Assembly: GCA_003223875.1 (NCBI GenBank)
Contig: QHWY01000182.1
Location: 5,870 to 46,782 of the forward strand
DNA from: Acidobacteriota bacterium
GTDB lineage: Bacteria > Acidobacteriota > Terriglobia > 20CM-2-55-15
Direction of reading: 5' to 3'
DNA length: 40,913 bases
Under the pieces are notes generated by a model. The model was not told where the DNA came from and ran no database searches. It saw only the letters and a program-made list of their open reading frames with translations. Position numbers and translations under genes: made by a program. Shown here piece by piece: positions 1 through 9,039 of the stretch. Every line of letters starts with the position of its first letter. The stretch's first letter is position 1.

Positions 1-628
1 CGGATTGTAATGTGAAACGTGGAACGTCCCATTCACCGCGCGGAACCAACCATGCTGCAAGGGCTGCCAGTTGACAGCCGAAGCCGGCCACCGTACCCCA
101 GAGCAGAGTCTGGGCATCGACGCTGGGAGCGAATAACAGTACGAGCAAGAGCACAAGGGCGGGAACTGCTTCGAAGAGAGTATTTTCATGATAACGAGCG
201 GACTGCATCCAAACTGAGAACAAGCTAATTGGCATTCCAAGCACCAGCACCGAGGAAAGGATCGGAGAAATTTCAAGCGCGTATTGAAGAGCCGGTCCCG
301 AGAGCCCCGACACGGACGAGCGCAAACCAATCCGGAAACCAATCTCAGCGACGAACCACAAAGCCGACCCTAAGAGAAGTGTCATGCCGAATAGTTCGGC
401 GCGAAACTGTAGCAGTTCATGGGGACTCTTTTCACGAATGGTGGCAGCTAGGGGCACCAGGACAAGGACCAACGCGGCAAACCAGACAGCGATCGGCCAA
501 CTCATGAGAGTTAAAACGTATAAGTAAGCGTCAACGATCTCACTGACGCCGTAGCGCCAGGCAATCGCCATCTCCTTGGCCGCCCCGGCAAGTTTGCCCA
601 AAAAGACAAAGAGCGCTCCGAGAGCCAT
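1..628 (-). CDS. MurJ/MviN-family lipid-linked glycan flippase, C-terminus beyond window
   Basis: The reverse strand is open from an ATG at 628 to the window edge (about 209 codons) and encodes a very hydrophobic protein with at least five membrane helices. The N-terminus, with a GKLAGAAKEMAIAWRYG segment followed by an acidic-aromatic DAYLYV stretch, matches the start of the MurJ/MviN flippase family (typically a leucine-rich helix, then a G-x-x-R/K-E motif and an A-DAF motif). These proteins move polyprenyl-diphosphate-linked intermediates across the inner membrane. It starts 22 bp after the FAD oxidoreductase gene, as the last visible gene of the glycan operon, so a role in exporting the product of the WecA-like and GT4 enzymes is more likely than a peptidoglycan role. 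No other in-frame start lies close upstream. The family call rests on the N-terminal third only. Confidence 0.65.
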   Translation of the reverse strand, partial: MALGALFVFLGKLAGAAKEMAIAWRYGVSEIVDAYLYVLTLMSWPIAVWFAALVLVLVPLAATIREKSPHELLQFRAELFGMTLLLGSALWFVAEIGFRIGLRSSVSGLSGPALQYALEISPILSSVLVLGMPISLFSVWMQSARYHENTLFEAVPALVLLLVLLFAPSVDAQTLLWGTVAGFGCQLAALAAWLVPRGEWDVPRFTLQS

Positions 629-650
629 ACCACGCGCTATCGCGTGATGG

Positions 651-1991
651 TCAGGATGTGCATTCCGAAGTCGTGATGTGATCGTGGCGCGTGACATCTT
701 TAATGGTCTTCAAAATCCGCTCTGCTGCAGCTTTGCCACTTAGGATGGAATCTTCCATCGAGTAGTAGTCCCATCGCCCATATCGGCCCGCCGTGAGGAT
801 GTTTCGTGATTCTACGTAATCGATCAGATCCTGGAGATGCTTCTGCCGGTGTTGGTCGAAAATGACATAAGCGCATTCGATATCGATAATATGCCGAGTG
901 AGGATGCGATCATCCTTGCGGAACATGCCGCACGCTTGCAAATCCAGAATTACACGGTCGAAGATCTCTTCTATATTGACTTTCTCCTTCGGCCGATGCG
1001 TTATTTCGATATACATCGAGCTTGTCCCTTCGGGTGCAACGGATTTTGAAAAGTTCATTGGGAATCCGACGCGCGAAAAGATAAATTGCTCCTCGGGGAA
1101 ATAGATCCAATGTTGATTGCTGATGCCGGGCCGATTGATACCGACATTAATATTCAGCACCGAAACTGCACATAGCTGCTGCGCCTTCGATTTCAGCGAA
1201 TCCGGTGTGTCTTTCAACATTTGATACAGGACGGGCAGCGGCAATGTCGAGACCAAGAAGTCATAGGGTTCCTCGCGGCCACTGGTTAAACGGACATACT
1301 TTTTTTTGGGATCTACGTACTGGACGGCCTCTTCTGTTTTCACATTTTTCACTGGCCGGCACAGAGCCTGAGGTAGAGAATCAATGCCTCCGTTTTCCGG
1401 GTACATGAATTTCGGGTTGTAACCCATCCCTTTGTTCGTTAATCCCAAAGCGCCGTCGACGACTTCTTCGAGCGTTGGCTTCGGAATCGACCAACTGACC
1501 CAGTCCGACGTGATGGTCCGAAGGTCCTGTTTCCAAAACTTTTCGTTGTACGGCAGCATGAAGTGTTTGGCAATCCCCCTGCCGAACGTGTGGAGTACCC
1601 AATCGTAAAAATTGCTTGAGTCACCGTTGCTGGCTTGCATGCTTTCGACAAAGCCCACAACACATTCACGAATGACATCGGCTGGAAGACCGTACGTGTT
1701 GGCCTGGAAAGGATACGGTGTCGTCGTCGATTTCGAATAGATCGCAGCGAGGCGCTCATGCGACTGGAATGCATGAGGTAAAAGGCGTCCGATGAGTTCC
1801 TTGGTGTAGGCGTTTTTCAGGTGAATTAGATGTCCGGTGCAGTCGAAGGTGAAACCGTCCTGAGTGAACGATCGGCAGAGTCCTCCGATCGCTTTCTCTT
1901 TTTCAAACAAGACAGGTTCAAAGTCGGCGAGGTGATACCCAGCACTGAGGCCCGCGAGACCGCCACCAATGATGACGATCTTCGCTGTCAT
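651..1991 (-). CDS. FAD-dependent amine-oxidase/UDP-galactopyranose-mutase-like oxidoreductase
   Basis: Predicted 446 aa. The N-terminus MTAKIVIIGGGLAGLSAGYH is a Rossmann dinucleotide-binding motif, followed about 20 residues later by an acidic FEKE and a GGLCRSF segment typical of the protoporphyrinogen-oxidase/amine-oxidase/UGM fold. A C-terminal GRYGRWDYYSMEDSILSG segment is the usual second FAD contact. Proteins of this type next to glycosyltransferases are often annotated as protoporphyrinogen oxidase, but the surroundings favour sugar-nucleotide or glycan redox chemistry. The start at 1991 was chosen because its ATG overlaps the TGA of the upstream gene (ATGA) and gives the Rossmann motif directly; an in-frame start at 2072 would overlap the neighbour by 85 bp. 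The substrate cannot be told from sequence. Confidence 0.8.
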   Translation of the reverse strand: MTAKIVIIGGGLAGLSAGYHLADFEPVLFEKEKAIGGLCRSFTQDGFTFDCTGHLIHLKNAYTKELIGRLLPHAFQSHERLAAIYSKSTTTPYPFQANTYGLPADVIRECVVGFVESMQASNGDSSNFYDWVLHTFGRGIAKHFMLPYNEKFWKQDLRTITSDWVSWSIPKPTLEEVVDGALGLTNKGMGYNPKFMYPENGGIDSLPQALCRPVKNVKTEEAVQYVDPKKKYVRLTSGREEPYDFLVSTLPLPVLYQMLKDTPDSLKSKAQQLCAVSVLNINVGINRPGISNQHWIYFPEEQFIFSRVGFPMNFSKSVAPEGTSSMYIEITHRPKEKVNIEEIFDRVILDLQACGMFRKDDRILTRHIIDIECAYVIFDQHRQKHLQDLIDYVESRNILTAGRYGRWDYYSMEDSILSGKAAAERILKTIKDVTRHDHITTSECTS

Positions 1992-2983
1992 GACTGCATA
2001 TCCACTTTCAAAAGGAGGTAGGCCAACAGGCATGCTGCTGAGAGCGTTCCGCACATTGTTGCCACAGCCCATTCGAGACTAACGTGACTAATTAGAAGTG
2101 CAGTTCCGCTGAGCAGCGCGCCGACGATGTACGTCGTGATTGCAGTTTCCCGCACCGATAGCCGGCAGCGCCTCAGCCGCAAAGCAAAATGATCCGGGCT
2201 GCCCTTCGTTACCGGCATTCCGTTGCGCCAGCGAATCCACATGACCAATGCGAGGTCAAAAAGAGGGATGCCAAGAATAAAGACCGGACTGGCCACCGCC
2301 AACAGATTGGTGCGCGTGTAGCCCGCATTCATAGACAGCGATGCGAGCATGAATCCGATAAAGAGGCTACCTGCATCGCCGAGATAGATTTTCGCCGGGT
2401 AAAAGTTATACCGCAGGAAACCAAGAATCCCCCCACAGAGCACGATGCACAAGAACGCTATCGGCTCGCGTCCGGCGGTGTAGTTCGCTATAGCAATTGA
2501 GAAAGCTGCGATCGCAGCTACGCCAGAAGCGAGGCCGTCGAGGATATCGATAATGTTCAAGGCGTTCGTAACAGCGAGGATCCACAACACGGACAGAGGA
2601 ATTGCGACCCACAACGGCAAGTAGCTCAGCTTGATGTAAGTTCCGGACTTGATCAGCACCAATGCAGCCAAGGTTTGACCGAGCAGTTTTTGAGCTGGGC
2701 TCAGAACCCCGAAATCATCAATCAGGCCAACCATCAAAGCGATCGTTCCTGACAGAAGAAGACCTAGTGTCTCAGTGCCGAAGTCTGTGAATACTCCAAG
2801 GGTCAGGAGGAAACCGATGTAAATCGCTAAACCGCCAAAATACGGCACTGCAATGCCGTGTTTTTTCAACTTGCCGTCGGGGCTGTCGACGATTCCAAGT
2901 TGCTCGGCTGCACGGCGCATCAGCGGTGTCCAGCAAGAGGCGAAAACGAAACTTAATAGGAAGGCAAGTCCATAACGAATCAT
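1988..2983 (-). CDS. MraY/WecA-family undecaprenyl-phosphate sugar-1-phosphate transferase
   Basis: Predicted 331 aa polytopic protein of the GT4/WecA phosphoglycosyl transferase superfamily, which starts glycan assembly by moving a sugar-1-phosphate from a UDP-sugar to undecaprenyl phosphate. Visible family motifs in order are the DD pair in GLIDDFGVLSPAQK, the catalytic NALNIIDILDGLASG, GDAGSLFIGF, and the cytosolic SPDHFALRL loop that replaces the HxHH motif in the WecA/TagO branch. About ten hydrophobic helices are present. The start at 2983 is the ATG four bases after the GT4 stop codon and leads straight into the first helix; an earlier in-frame start at 3055 would overlap the GT4 gene by 68 bp. 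It sits mid-operon and couples by ATGA to the next gene. Confidence 0.88.
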   Translation of the reverse strand: MIRYGLAFLLSFVFASCWTPLMRRAAEQLGIVDSPDGKLKKHGIAVPYFGGLAIYIGFLLTLGVFTDFGTETLGLLLSGTIALMVGLIDDFGVLSPAQKLLGQTLAALVLIKSGTYIKLSYLPLWVAIPLSVLWILAVTNALNIIDILDGLASGVAAIAAFSIAIANYTAGREPIAFLCIVLCGGILGFLRYNFYPAKIYLGDAGSLFIGFMLASLSMNAGYTRTNLLAVASPVFILGIPLFDLALVMWIRWRNGMPVTKGSPDHFALRLRRCRLSVRETAITTYIVGALLSGTALLISHVSLEWAVATMCGTLSAACLLAYLLLKVDMQS

Positions 2984-2987
2984 GTTG

Positions 2988-4139
2988 TTATCGGCTGTTT
3001 TCCAGACATTTTCGATATGCCGATTCGAGCCCGGCAATGGCGGTGGAGACGTCAAATTCCCGAACGCGCTCTCGACCCTTCAGTCCCATTTTTCGTCTCA
3101 GGTCCGCATCGGCAACGAGCGTTAGCACGGCATTTGCCATTCCATCAACATCATGCGGCTTGAACAAGAAACCGGTCTCGCCGTGGACGACTGCCTCGCG
3201 CGCGCCACCGGCTTCGGTGGCGATCACCGGCAAACTACTCGCCATAGCTTCCGGAAAAACCCGGGGTAAACCTTCCCACAGTGACGTCAGGACCACAATG
3301 TCCAAGTTTCGGTAAATCTCCGGCATGACCTCGACGTTTTGCCAGCCCAATAGAGTGACATGTCGATCGATCCCATGCTGCCGGATACGAGCTTCGACCG
3401 CCGGACGCAGTTCGCCATCGCCGGCCATGACGAAATGAACGCCGCTCGTGTGCTCGAGAACTCGCGCTGCGATGTCGATAAAATCAGTTGGTGCCTTTTC
3501 TGGCTTGAAGCAAGCGACCATACCCACGACGAGCTTGTCCTGCGAGATGCCCCACTCTGTCAGCTTCGTTCGCCCTAGCGGCGATGGCGTATATTCGTCG
3601 ATCACAATTCCCGAGCGCGAAAGAATCCATTCGCCACGCCGTATCAGGCCCAGTTTTTCCGCTTTTTCGGCATTTTCGTACGAAACGAACACATGTGCTG
3701 TCGTGATTTTGGAAGTGATGCGCTCGAGCCAAACATAGAATTGCCTCACCAGCGGATTCTGAAAATCGTTGAACCCGAAACCATGAAATGTGTGAAAGAT
3801 GAAGGGAACGCCCGCAAGCTTTGCGGCCCATCGGCCAAGTATTCCGGCTTTTGGACAATGTGTGTGTACGAGAATGGGACGCTCCCGGCGAAACACGCGC
3901 CACATTTGGATCAAAGCAAGAATGTCTTTGATTGGCCGGACTTCACGGACCAAATGCGGCACCCAGACACGGGTCACGGCCGGAAGACGATTAGCCCAGT
4001 CCACGAGAAGTCCCTCCGGACCGCTGACCAAACCTAATTCATAGCGTTCCCGCGGAAGCCGCTCCAGTGTCATCAACGTAATCTTCTGTGCGCCACCCAA
4101 TTCGAGATGAGTGATGACGTGGAAGACTTTCGCTTTCAT
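2988..4139 (-). CDS. GT4 family glycosyltransferase
   Basis: Predicted 383 aa cytosolic GT-B enzyme. The N-terminus MKAKVFHVITHLELGGAQ is the standard acceptor-domain start with the GGAQ/GGAE motif of retaining GT4 transferases. The C-terminal half has FKPEKAPTDFIDIA, VMAGDGELR, VTLLGWQ and the nucleotide-sugar-binding SLWEGLPRVFPEAMASSLPV with the EX7E-type arrangement. It probably adds a sugar to a polyprenyl-linked intermediate. It lies between the oligosaccharyltransferase-like gene and the WecA-like gene. A GTG at 4154 overlaps the upstream stop as GTGA and is a possible alternative start; the ATG at 4139 was preferred because it begins directly at the family N-terminus. Confidence 0.88.
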   Translation of the reverse strand: MKAKVFHVITHLELGGAQKITLMTLERLPRERYELGLVSGPEGLLVDWANRLPAVTRVWVPHLVREVRPIKDILALIQMWRVFRRERPILVHTHCPKAGILGRWAAKLAGVPFIFHTFHGFGFNDFQNPLVRQFYVWLERITSKITTAHVFVSYENAEKAEKLGLIRRGEWILSRSGIVIDEYTPSPLGRTKLTEWGISQDKLVVGMVACFKPEKAPTDFIDIAARVLEHTSGVHFVMAGDGELRPAVEARIRQHGIDRHVTLLGWQNVEVMPEIYRNLDIVVLTSLWEGLPRVFPEAMASSLPVIATEAGGAREAVVHGETGFLFKPHDVDGMANAVLTLVADADLRRKMGLKGRERVREFDVSTAIAGLESAYRKCLENSR

Positions 4140-4150
4140 ACCAGCCAGGA

Positions 4151-6088
4151 TCACCGAGGGTCGCCGTGGGATTCGGCCGTAGATAATGGACGTCCCAAGA
4201 GAATTTTCTCGTAAGGTTCTCGGAGTCGCGCGTCCCGGTATTTATTCACGATAGCTATGGCTTTGGCAGTGTATTGCTCACTGCTGGAAGTATCTCCAAG
4301 GTCCTCGTACCACGTGGCGAACTGCAGGTATCCCGGCACATAATTCGGCTCGTACTCGATTGCAGTTTGCAACTCGCGTAAGGCTTGTTCCCGGTTGCCT
4401 AAAGTGTAAAGAGCGCCGGCAAGATTCTTCCGGACAAACGGAATGAATGGATCGATGCTAAGCAGCTTCATGTCCGTTTCGATAATCCGATGATATATCT
4501 CGGAGTCGTGCTCGGAGTCTCCATTCGTGGATCGAGTGAGCGCCGCTTCCATGTGCACGAGAGGGTCTAAGGAGAGCGGATTTGCGGCCGCGGCTCTGGC
4601 GAAATATATGCGCGACAGCTCGAGCAGGTGGGCGTCCTTGGCTTGAATGGCCTTGTCCAAATAGACCATTCCCAGATTATCGAGAAATGGTGCGTGATCC
4701 GGCACGATGGCCAGCGCTTTGAGATGATATTTCTCAGCCCTCTTGAAATCGAAATTGTCGTATGCCTTGTGTCCGCGGTCATTGTAGTAAAGAGCCAATC
4801 CGGGAATTGCCACAGCGTGGATATAAATTGCGAGGATGAGTGCACCGGCCAGTGCAAGATGCGACACACGCCACTGCCGATGGATTATTTTTTTCTGCAG
4901 AGGAAGCGGATCTGCAAGCGATAGCACGATCAGGCCCGAGGCAGTTACGGGGATAGTCCAGCAATTGTCTACCAGAGCGTGCGTGCCCAATCCAACGGCC
5001 GTAAGCAACGCCGCTTCAGGAAAACATCGGTATTCTGGACCAACCGAATGGGCTCGCTGTGACATCTGATACAACAGATAGGCGAGCAGTAGAAATAAGA
5101 GTACGGCGGCCGGAATTCCGATTTCTGCCGCGTGTTGCAAATACTCCGAGTGCGCCATTCCTATTCGGACCATGTATCGCGCCACTTGGCCGTCAACGGG
5201 AAATGCGAAACGCTTCGATACATTGGAGAATTGTCCGAGGCCGACGCCAAGGACAGGATGTTCGGCGATGATCCTCAGCGAACTCAACCAGATTTGAATT
5301 CGAGCATAGTTATACGGATCAGACTCGCCATGTAATAGGAACTTTGAGACCAGTTGCGGAGCAACAATCACAACGACGACCAAAACCACAAGGCCTGCAA
5401 ATAACCAAACGTGCCGCGGGATCTGTTTGCGAGAACGTATGGCTGCGATCGTGATGATAGCGATGATGGCGAGCGTCGCAGCGCGCGACAGGGTCTGGAC
5501 GACTCCGAGCAGAAGCACCACGGCCGACAGCGCCGCCCCGATTCTCCATTTCGTTCGAATTCCATAAATCGCGGCGGCAACACTGCAAGCCAAGCCGATC
5601 AGTAAGAAAGTTGCAAAATAGTCTGCATTGTTAAGAGAAAAACCCTTCACCGGATGGCGATTCATTAGGAGATCTGGTATGAGGTGCATGAGATTGACTG
5701 TGATCACCGACGCCAGTATCCATCCTTTCCATGCTGCCGATTGGTATCGGTTGTAATGCGCCAGGGAAACAAAAGCACAAATGAAGAACGTGTACCTATA
5801 CGAGAGATACAGGCTGTCAAAGTGAGAGCCCTGAATTCTCAAGACCGATACGAACATCACAAATAAGAGAAAAGCTACGAGTCCTAGAAACCATCGCGAA
5901 ATCCGTACATCGGCTCTGTGGCAACCTATTGCGCATAGGATAGCGACGACGGCCAACATCGTCCGATAGGTAAAGAAAATTTCTGGCGCGCCACCGCTCC
6001 CACCGAGTGTCGTAACGACAATCAGGGAGGTTACACACAACATGACCGCGAGTTGGAGAGGAGACTCGATCCCAAGTTTTCTCAACAC
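4151..6088 (-). CDS. O-antigen ligase/pilin oligosaccharyltransferase-like membrane protein with C-terminal TPRs
   Basis: Predicted 645 aa starting at GTG (6088). Residues 1-430 hold about 12 membrane helices with the Wzy_C/WaaL signature: a long periplasmic loop containing NYARIQIWLSSLRIIAEHPV, GVGLGQF, and a HSEYLQHAAEIGIPAA motif. Residues 440-640 are soluble TPR-like helices (for example ALAIVPDHAPFLDNLGMVY and EYEPNYVPGYLQFATWYEDLG). This superfamily includes O-antigen ligases, polymerases and the PglL/TfpO protein O-oligosaccharyltransferases; the sequence alone does not separate them. The adjacent pilin genes make pilin glycosylation a reasonable guess. The gene is a tandem paralogue of the next one upstream, 15 bp away, with the same architecture and strongly matching N-termini and TPRs. 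Confidence 0.82.
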   Translation of the reverse strand: MLRKLGIESPLQLAVMLCVTSLIVVTTLGGSGGAPEIFFTYRTMLAVVAILCAIGCHRADVRISRWFLGLVAFLLFVMFVSVLRIQGSHFDSLYLSYRYTFFICAFVSLAHYNRYQSAAWKGWILASVITVNLMHLIPDLLMNRHPVKGFSLNNADYFATFLLIGLACSVAAAIYGIRTKWRIGAALSAVVLLLGVVQTLSRAATLAIIAIITIAAIRSRKQIPRHVWLFAGLVVLVVVVIVAPQLVSKFLLHGESDPYNYARIQIWLSSLRIIAEHPVLGVGLGQFSNVSKRFAFPVDGQVARYMVRIGMAHSEYLQHAAEIGIPAAVLLFLLLAYLLYQMSQRAHSVGPEYRCFPEAALLTAVGLGTHALVDNCWTIPVTASGLIVLSLADPLPLQKKIIHRQWRVSHLALAGALILAIYIHAVAIPGLALYYNDRGHKAYDNFDFKRAEKYHLKALAIVPDHAPFLDNLGMVYLDKAIQAKDAHLLELSRIYFARAAAANPLSLDPLVHMEAALTRSTNGDSEHDSEIYHRIIETDMKLLSIDPFIPFVRKNLAGALYTLGNREQALRELQTAIEYEPNYVPGYLQFATWYEDLGDTSSSEQYTAKAIAIVNKYRDARLREPYEKILLGRPLSTAESHGDPR

Positions 6089-6103
6089 AAGAGCAATCGT
6101 CTA

Positions 6104-8026
6104 CTAGAAATGATTAACAATTTTCGCCTTGCTCCCAGACACGTCAGGGCGTCCCAAGAGAGTGGCCTCGTAAATATCCGCCGGTCTGACGTCCCGATAT
6201 TTGTTAACGATGGACAATGCTAAGGCCTCGTACCGTCGACTTTCCGCCGCATCTCCGCGCTCGGCGTACCACGCCGCCATGGTCAGATATCCGGGAACAT
6301 AGTTCGGTTCGTACTCAATGGCCCGATGTAATTCCTCGAATGCGCGGCGCCGTTGTCCAAGGTTGTAGTAAGCGGTTGCGAGGTTCCTTCGCTGAAATGG
6401 TAGGTACGGGTCAATCTGAAGAAGCTGAGAGTCGTTTTCGATAATCGTCTTCTGCAAATCGTCATCGGAATGAATCTCTCCCGACAACGATTCGACCAAC
6501 GCGTTTTCCATGTGGATACGTAGTTCTACAGATTGCGGCCGGGCCGCAATTGCACGAGCGAGATATTCACGCGCCGAGTTCAGCGATGTGCGTTCCGCGG
6601 GTTTGGAGAACTGCATGAAGAGTAGGCCGAGGTCTTGAAGAAACTCCGGATCATCCGGAACGATCTGGATGGCTGTACGGTGGAATTGCTCTGCGCTTTT
6701 GAAATCGCCTCGATAGGCTGCTTCATGCCCGCGTTGGTTGTAATAGAAACCTAAGCTTGGAACGGCGACGGAATGGATATAGACCGTAATAATGATCACA
6801 AAGACTACAGCCGACCGAAGGGGACGCCATTGTAGAGGTGCTTTTCGAGGCACCAAAGGGAGTGAGCCTCCCAGAGACAAGGCGACAAGTGATGAGGCCG
6901 TTACCGGGATGGTCCAGCAATTATCGACAAGAGCATGAACTCCAACGCCAGTCACCACGAAAACAGCGGCCTCATGAATCCATCGAGCTTCGGGCTCGAC
7001 TGCCTTCGACTGTTTCGCCGCGAGATACACGGAATATCCCAACACGGAGAAAAGAAGCATTGCCGCCGGTATTCCCAATTCGGCCATGTGCTGGAGGTAT
7101 TCTGAATGCGCTATTCCGGCTCGAATCAAATACCGTGCGATGTGGCCTTCAAGCGGAAAATTGAAGCGCTTCGAGGCATGAATGAATTGTCCGAAGCCCA
7201 CCCCCAGAATCGGCTTTTCCGCGATCAGGTTGAGTGAACTTCTCCAAATTTGCAGACGAGCGTAATTGTATGGATTGGATTTATTGAAATCTAAGAATTT
7301 CGCGATCAATGAGGGACCGAAAACGACAGCCGCTAACAATCCTGAAAGACCCACGAATAACCACACGCGCCGCGGAACGCGTTTACCGGCGCGTTTCGCT
7401 GCCAGTATGAAGATCGCAATACTTGCAAGCGTTGCCCCACGTGAGTCCGTACGAATAATGCCGTACAACATGAAACCTACCGCGATCGCCCACATTAATT
7501 GCCGTCGTCGATTTGGGTCAAATATCGCGCCAGCGGAACCGATAGCAACGCCAATCAGTAAAAAGGTTGCAAAATAATCGGGATTATTCGGCGAGAAACC
7601 CACCACCCGGCTCCGTCTCATCAGAATATCTGGGACCAGATAAGCGATTCCGGCTGCGGCTGGAATTAACAACAAGAATCCCTTCCATCGGGCTGATTGA
7701 TAATGGGCATAAATGGCTAGGCTGACAAATGCATATCCAAAGGAGGCGTAACGATACCAGAGCACGAATCCCTCGAAATGCGAGCCACCAATTCGGAGTA
7801 CTGATACCAACATCAGCAGAAATAGAGTCACCACGACACCGAAATATGCTGGCGAGATCCGGTATTCTTCACGCAGAGCCCCAATCGTACAAAGGAGTGC
7901 GATCGAGATCAGAAGCGTGCGGTACACGAAGAATATGGGGTGGGTGGTATCGTTCGCGCCAAGCGTGGTGACGATGATCAGGGCGACGACACACGCGGTG
8001 ATTGCAAGGTGCAGTCGAGTCTTCAT
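6104..8026 (-). CDS. O-antigen ligase/pilin oligosaccharyltransferase-like membrane protein with C-terminal TPRs (paralogue)
   Basis: Predicted 640 aa, ATG start, first gene of the minus-strand glycan operon and divergent from the pilin cluster. The architecture equals its downstream neighbour: about 12 N-terminal helices, a periplasmic loop with NYARLQIWRSSLNLIAEKPI, GVGFGQF and HSEYLQHMAELGIPAA, then a TPR tail with AIQIVPDDPEFLQDLGLLF and EYEPNYVPGYLTMAAWYAERG. The two proteins align over their full length, so they come from a tandem duplication and may have split acceptor or donor specificity. TPR tails are not part of classical WaaL or Wzy and suggest a protein partner or protein substrate. 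Function as ligase versus protein oligosaccharyltransferase is unresolved. Confidence 0.82.
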   Translation of the reverse strand: MKTRLHLAITACVVALIIVTTLGANDTTHPIFFVYRTLLISIALLCTIGALREEYRISPAYFGVVVTLFLLMLVSVLRIGGSHFEGFVLWYRYASFGYAFVSLAIYAHYQSARWKGFLLLIPAAAGIAYLVPDILMRRSRVVGFSPNNPDYFATFLLIGVAIGSAGAIFDPNRRRQLMWAIAVGFMLYGIIRTDSRGATLASIAIFILAAKRAGKRVPRRVWLFVGLSGLLAAVVFGPSLIAKFLDFNKSNPYNYARLQIWRSSLNLIAEKPILGVGFGQFIHASKRFNFPLEGHIARYLIRAGIAHSEYLQHMAELGIPAAMLLFSVLGYSVYLAAKQSKAVEPEARWIHEAAVFVVTGVGVHALVDNCWTIPVTASSLVALSLGGSLPLVPRKAPLQWRPLRSAVVFVIIITVYIHSVAVPSLGFYYNQRGHEAAYRGDFKSAEQFHRTAIQIVPDDPEFLQDLGLLFMQFSKPAERTSLNSAREYLARAIAARPQSVELRIHMENALVESLSGEIHSDDDLQKTIIENDSQLLQIDPYLPFQRRNLATAYYNLGQRRRAFEELHRAIEYEPNYVPGYLTMAAWYAERGDAAESRRYEALALSIVNKYRDVRPADIYEATLLGRPDVSGSKAKIVNHF

Positions 8027-8525
8027 TCCGAATTCGCGGAGCGTTGCGTCAAAACAGAAACCGCACGCCGACGGCGTAACAGTGAAGCATAGTGGACAGC
8101 GTTGTGTCGATCACTATAGCCGAGGTCGAGATTTGCACGCTTTAGGCGCCTGCGTTCAATCTCGGCAAGAGGAAAGGCAAGTTATTTACCACATGCAGAT
8201 CCGTCGACGCGGGAGCCGGGAATGCGAAGCACCGAGATCAGCATCGACAGAAACAGGACTGCGACCAGTACGACCCGGTCTAACGCTATTCCGCACTCCA
8301 ACTGACGTTATTTGTCATTCGAGCCGTCAAACGCGGCGCTAAGTTCAACATTTTGGGCGTTCGACGGGATGGACGACAGCTTGCATTACCAGCATCGGTT
8401 TTTGGAGTAAATGTTCGAAAAAAATATGAAAGTTGACAGGGTGGTGGCCCTTACCTAACATCCCGAACCGCGAAATGGATTTCGCGCAAACAAGGGCTGG
8501 CATACTGCCAAACAGGAGCAAAAAA
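8027..8525. other. Divergent intergenic region between the glycan operon and the pilin cluster
   Basis: About 500 bp between two divergent starts. I find no convincing gene on either strand here. The only clear content is the pilin promoter near 8433-8461 and the pilin ribosome binding site AGGAG at 8514-8518. A TATAGT hexamer on the reverse strand near 8113-8118 could be a -10 for the glycan operon, but no acceptable -35 accompanies it. Confidence 0.5.
8433..8461 (+). promoter_or_regulatory. Sigma70-type promoter for the pilin cluster
   Basis: A perfect -35 hexamer TTGACA (8433-8438) is followed by a 17-bp spacer and TAACAT (8456-8461, 4 of 6 to the -10 consensus). Transcription would start near 8468, leaving a leader of about 58 nt before the first pilin ATG at 8526, with AGGAG at 8514-8518. 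I saw no matching sigma54 (TGGC-N9-TTGC) element at a sensible distance, although pilA genes elsewhere often use sigma54. Confidence 0.55.
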
Positions 8526-8966
8526 ATGAAGACAAATCGTGGTTTTTCACTGCTGGAATTGTTGATCGTGGTGGCGATCATTCTGATCATCGCGACGATT
8601 GCGATTCCTAGCCTGCTGCGTTCGCGGCAGTCTGCCCAAGAGTCATCGGCTGTAGCCCAGATCAGGACGATCAATACAGCAGAAATAACGTATCTCTCCT
8701 CCAATCAGGGTGCTTTCGGAGGCGTTCCGGAATTGATCACGCAAGGTTTGCTCGATTCGCGCTTTTCAGGTTCCGTTTCGGGCTATAGCTTCACCGTGAC
8801 GGCTTCGTCTACCGATTACACTGCCGCCGCGATACCGACGTCGACCAATGCGGGCCGATTCGGATACTACAGCACTCCAGATGCGGTTATTCGTTACGCG
8901 ACCGCGTCAAGTACTACTTGCGTTCCGTGCTTCCCGACGGCTTTGTCGGGTAGCCCAGTGCAATAA
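8526..8966 (+). CDS. pilA: Type IV pilin, first of three tandem copies
   Basis: Predicted 146 aa. The N-terminus MKTNRGFSLLELLIVVAI is a textbook class III leader: a short basic leader ends in Gly, and the mature protein starts at Phe with Glu at +5, the prepilin-peptidase (PilD) and assembly motif. The hydrophobic helix is followed by the SRQSAQESSAVAQIRTINTAEITY spine seen in short soil-bacterial pilins. The globular domain ends with a CVPC pair that could form a disulfide. The start at 8526 was chosen for the leader and for AGGAG 8 bp upstream; in-frame codons back to 8433 would add an implausible extension. It probably forms a pilus fibre assembled by the PilBCMNOP system at 17016-22440. 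Confidence 0.93.
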   Translation: MKTNRGFSLLELLIVVAIILIIATIAIPSLLRSRQSAQESSAVAQIRTINTAEITYLSSNQGAFGGVPELITQGLLDSRFSGSVSGYSFTVTASSTDYTAAAIPTSTNAGRFGYYSTPDAVIRYATASSTTCVPCFPTALSGSPVQ

Positions 8967-8983
8967 CGTCTTGTTAACTTGTC

Positions 8984-9005
8984 GGCGCTGGGTTAAACCA
9001 GCGCC
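8984..9005 (+). terminator. Intercistronic hairpin between pilins 1 and 2
   Basis: A perfect 8-bp inverted repeat, GGCGCTGG and CCAGCGCC, is separated by the loop GTTAAA. No U-tract follows, so an intrinsic terminator is doubtful. A partial attenuator or an mRNA-stabilising hairpin that sets relative pilin levels fits better. It lies between the stop of pilin 1 and the AAGGGGGG ribosome binding site of pilin 2. Confidence 0.5.
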
Positions 9006-9039
9006 CGTCTCTCTGAAAATTGCTAAGGGGGGTCAGTTC

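Noticed and set aside
19..507. Two short plus-strand frames at the left edge
   Set aside because: They are antisense to the flippase-like gene and lack any protein motif.
8345..8704. A 119-codon minus-strand frame
   Set aside because: It covers the pilin promoter and the antisense of the pilin helix; its hydrophobic stretch is the complement of pilin coding sequence.
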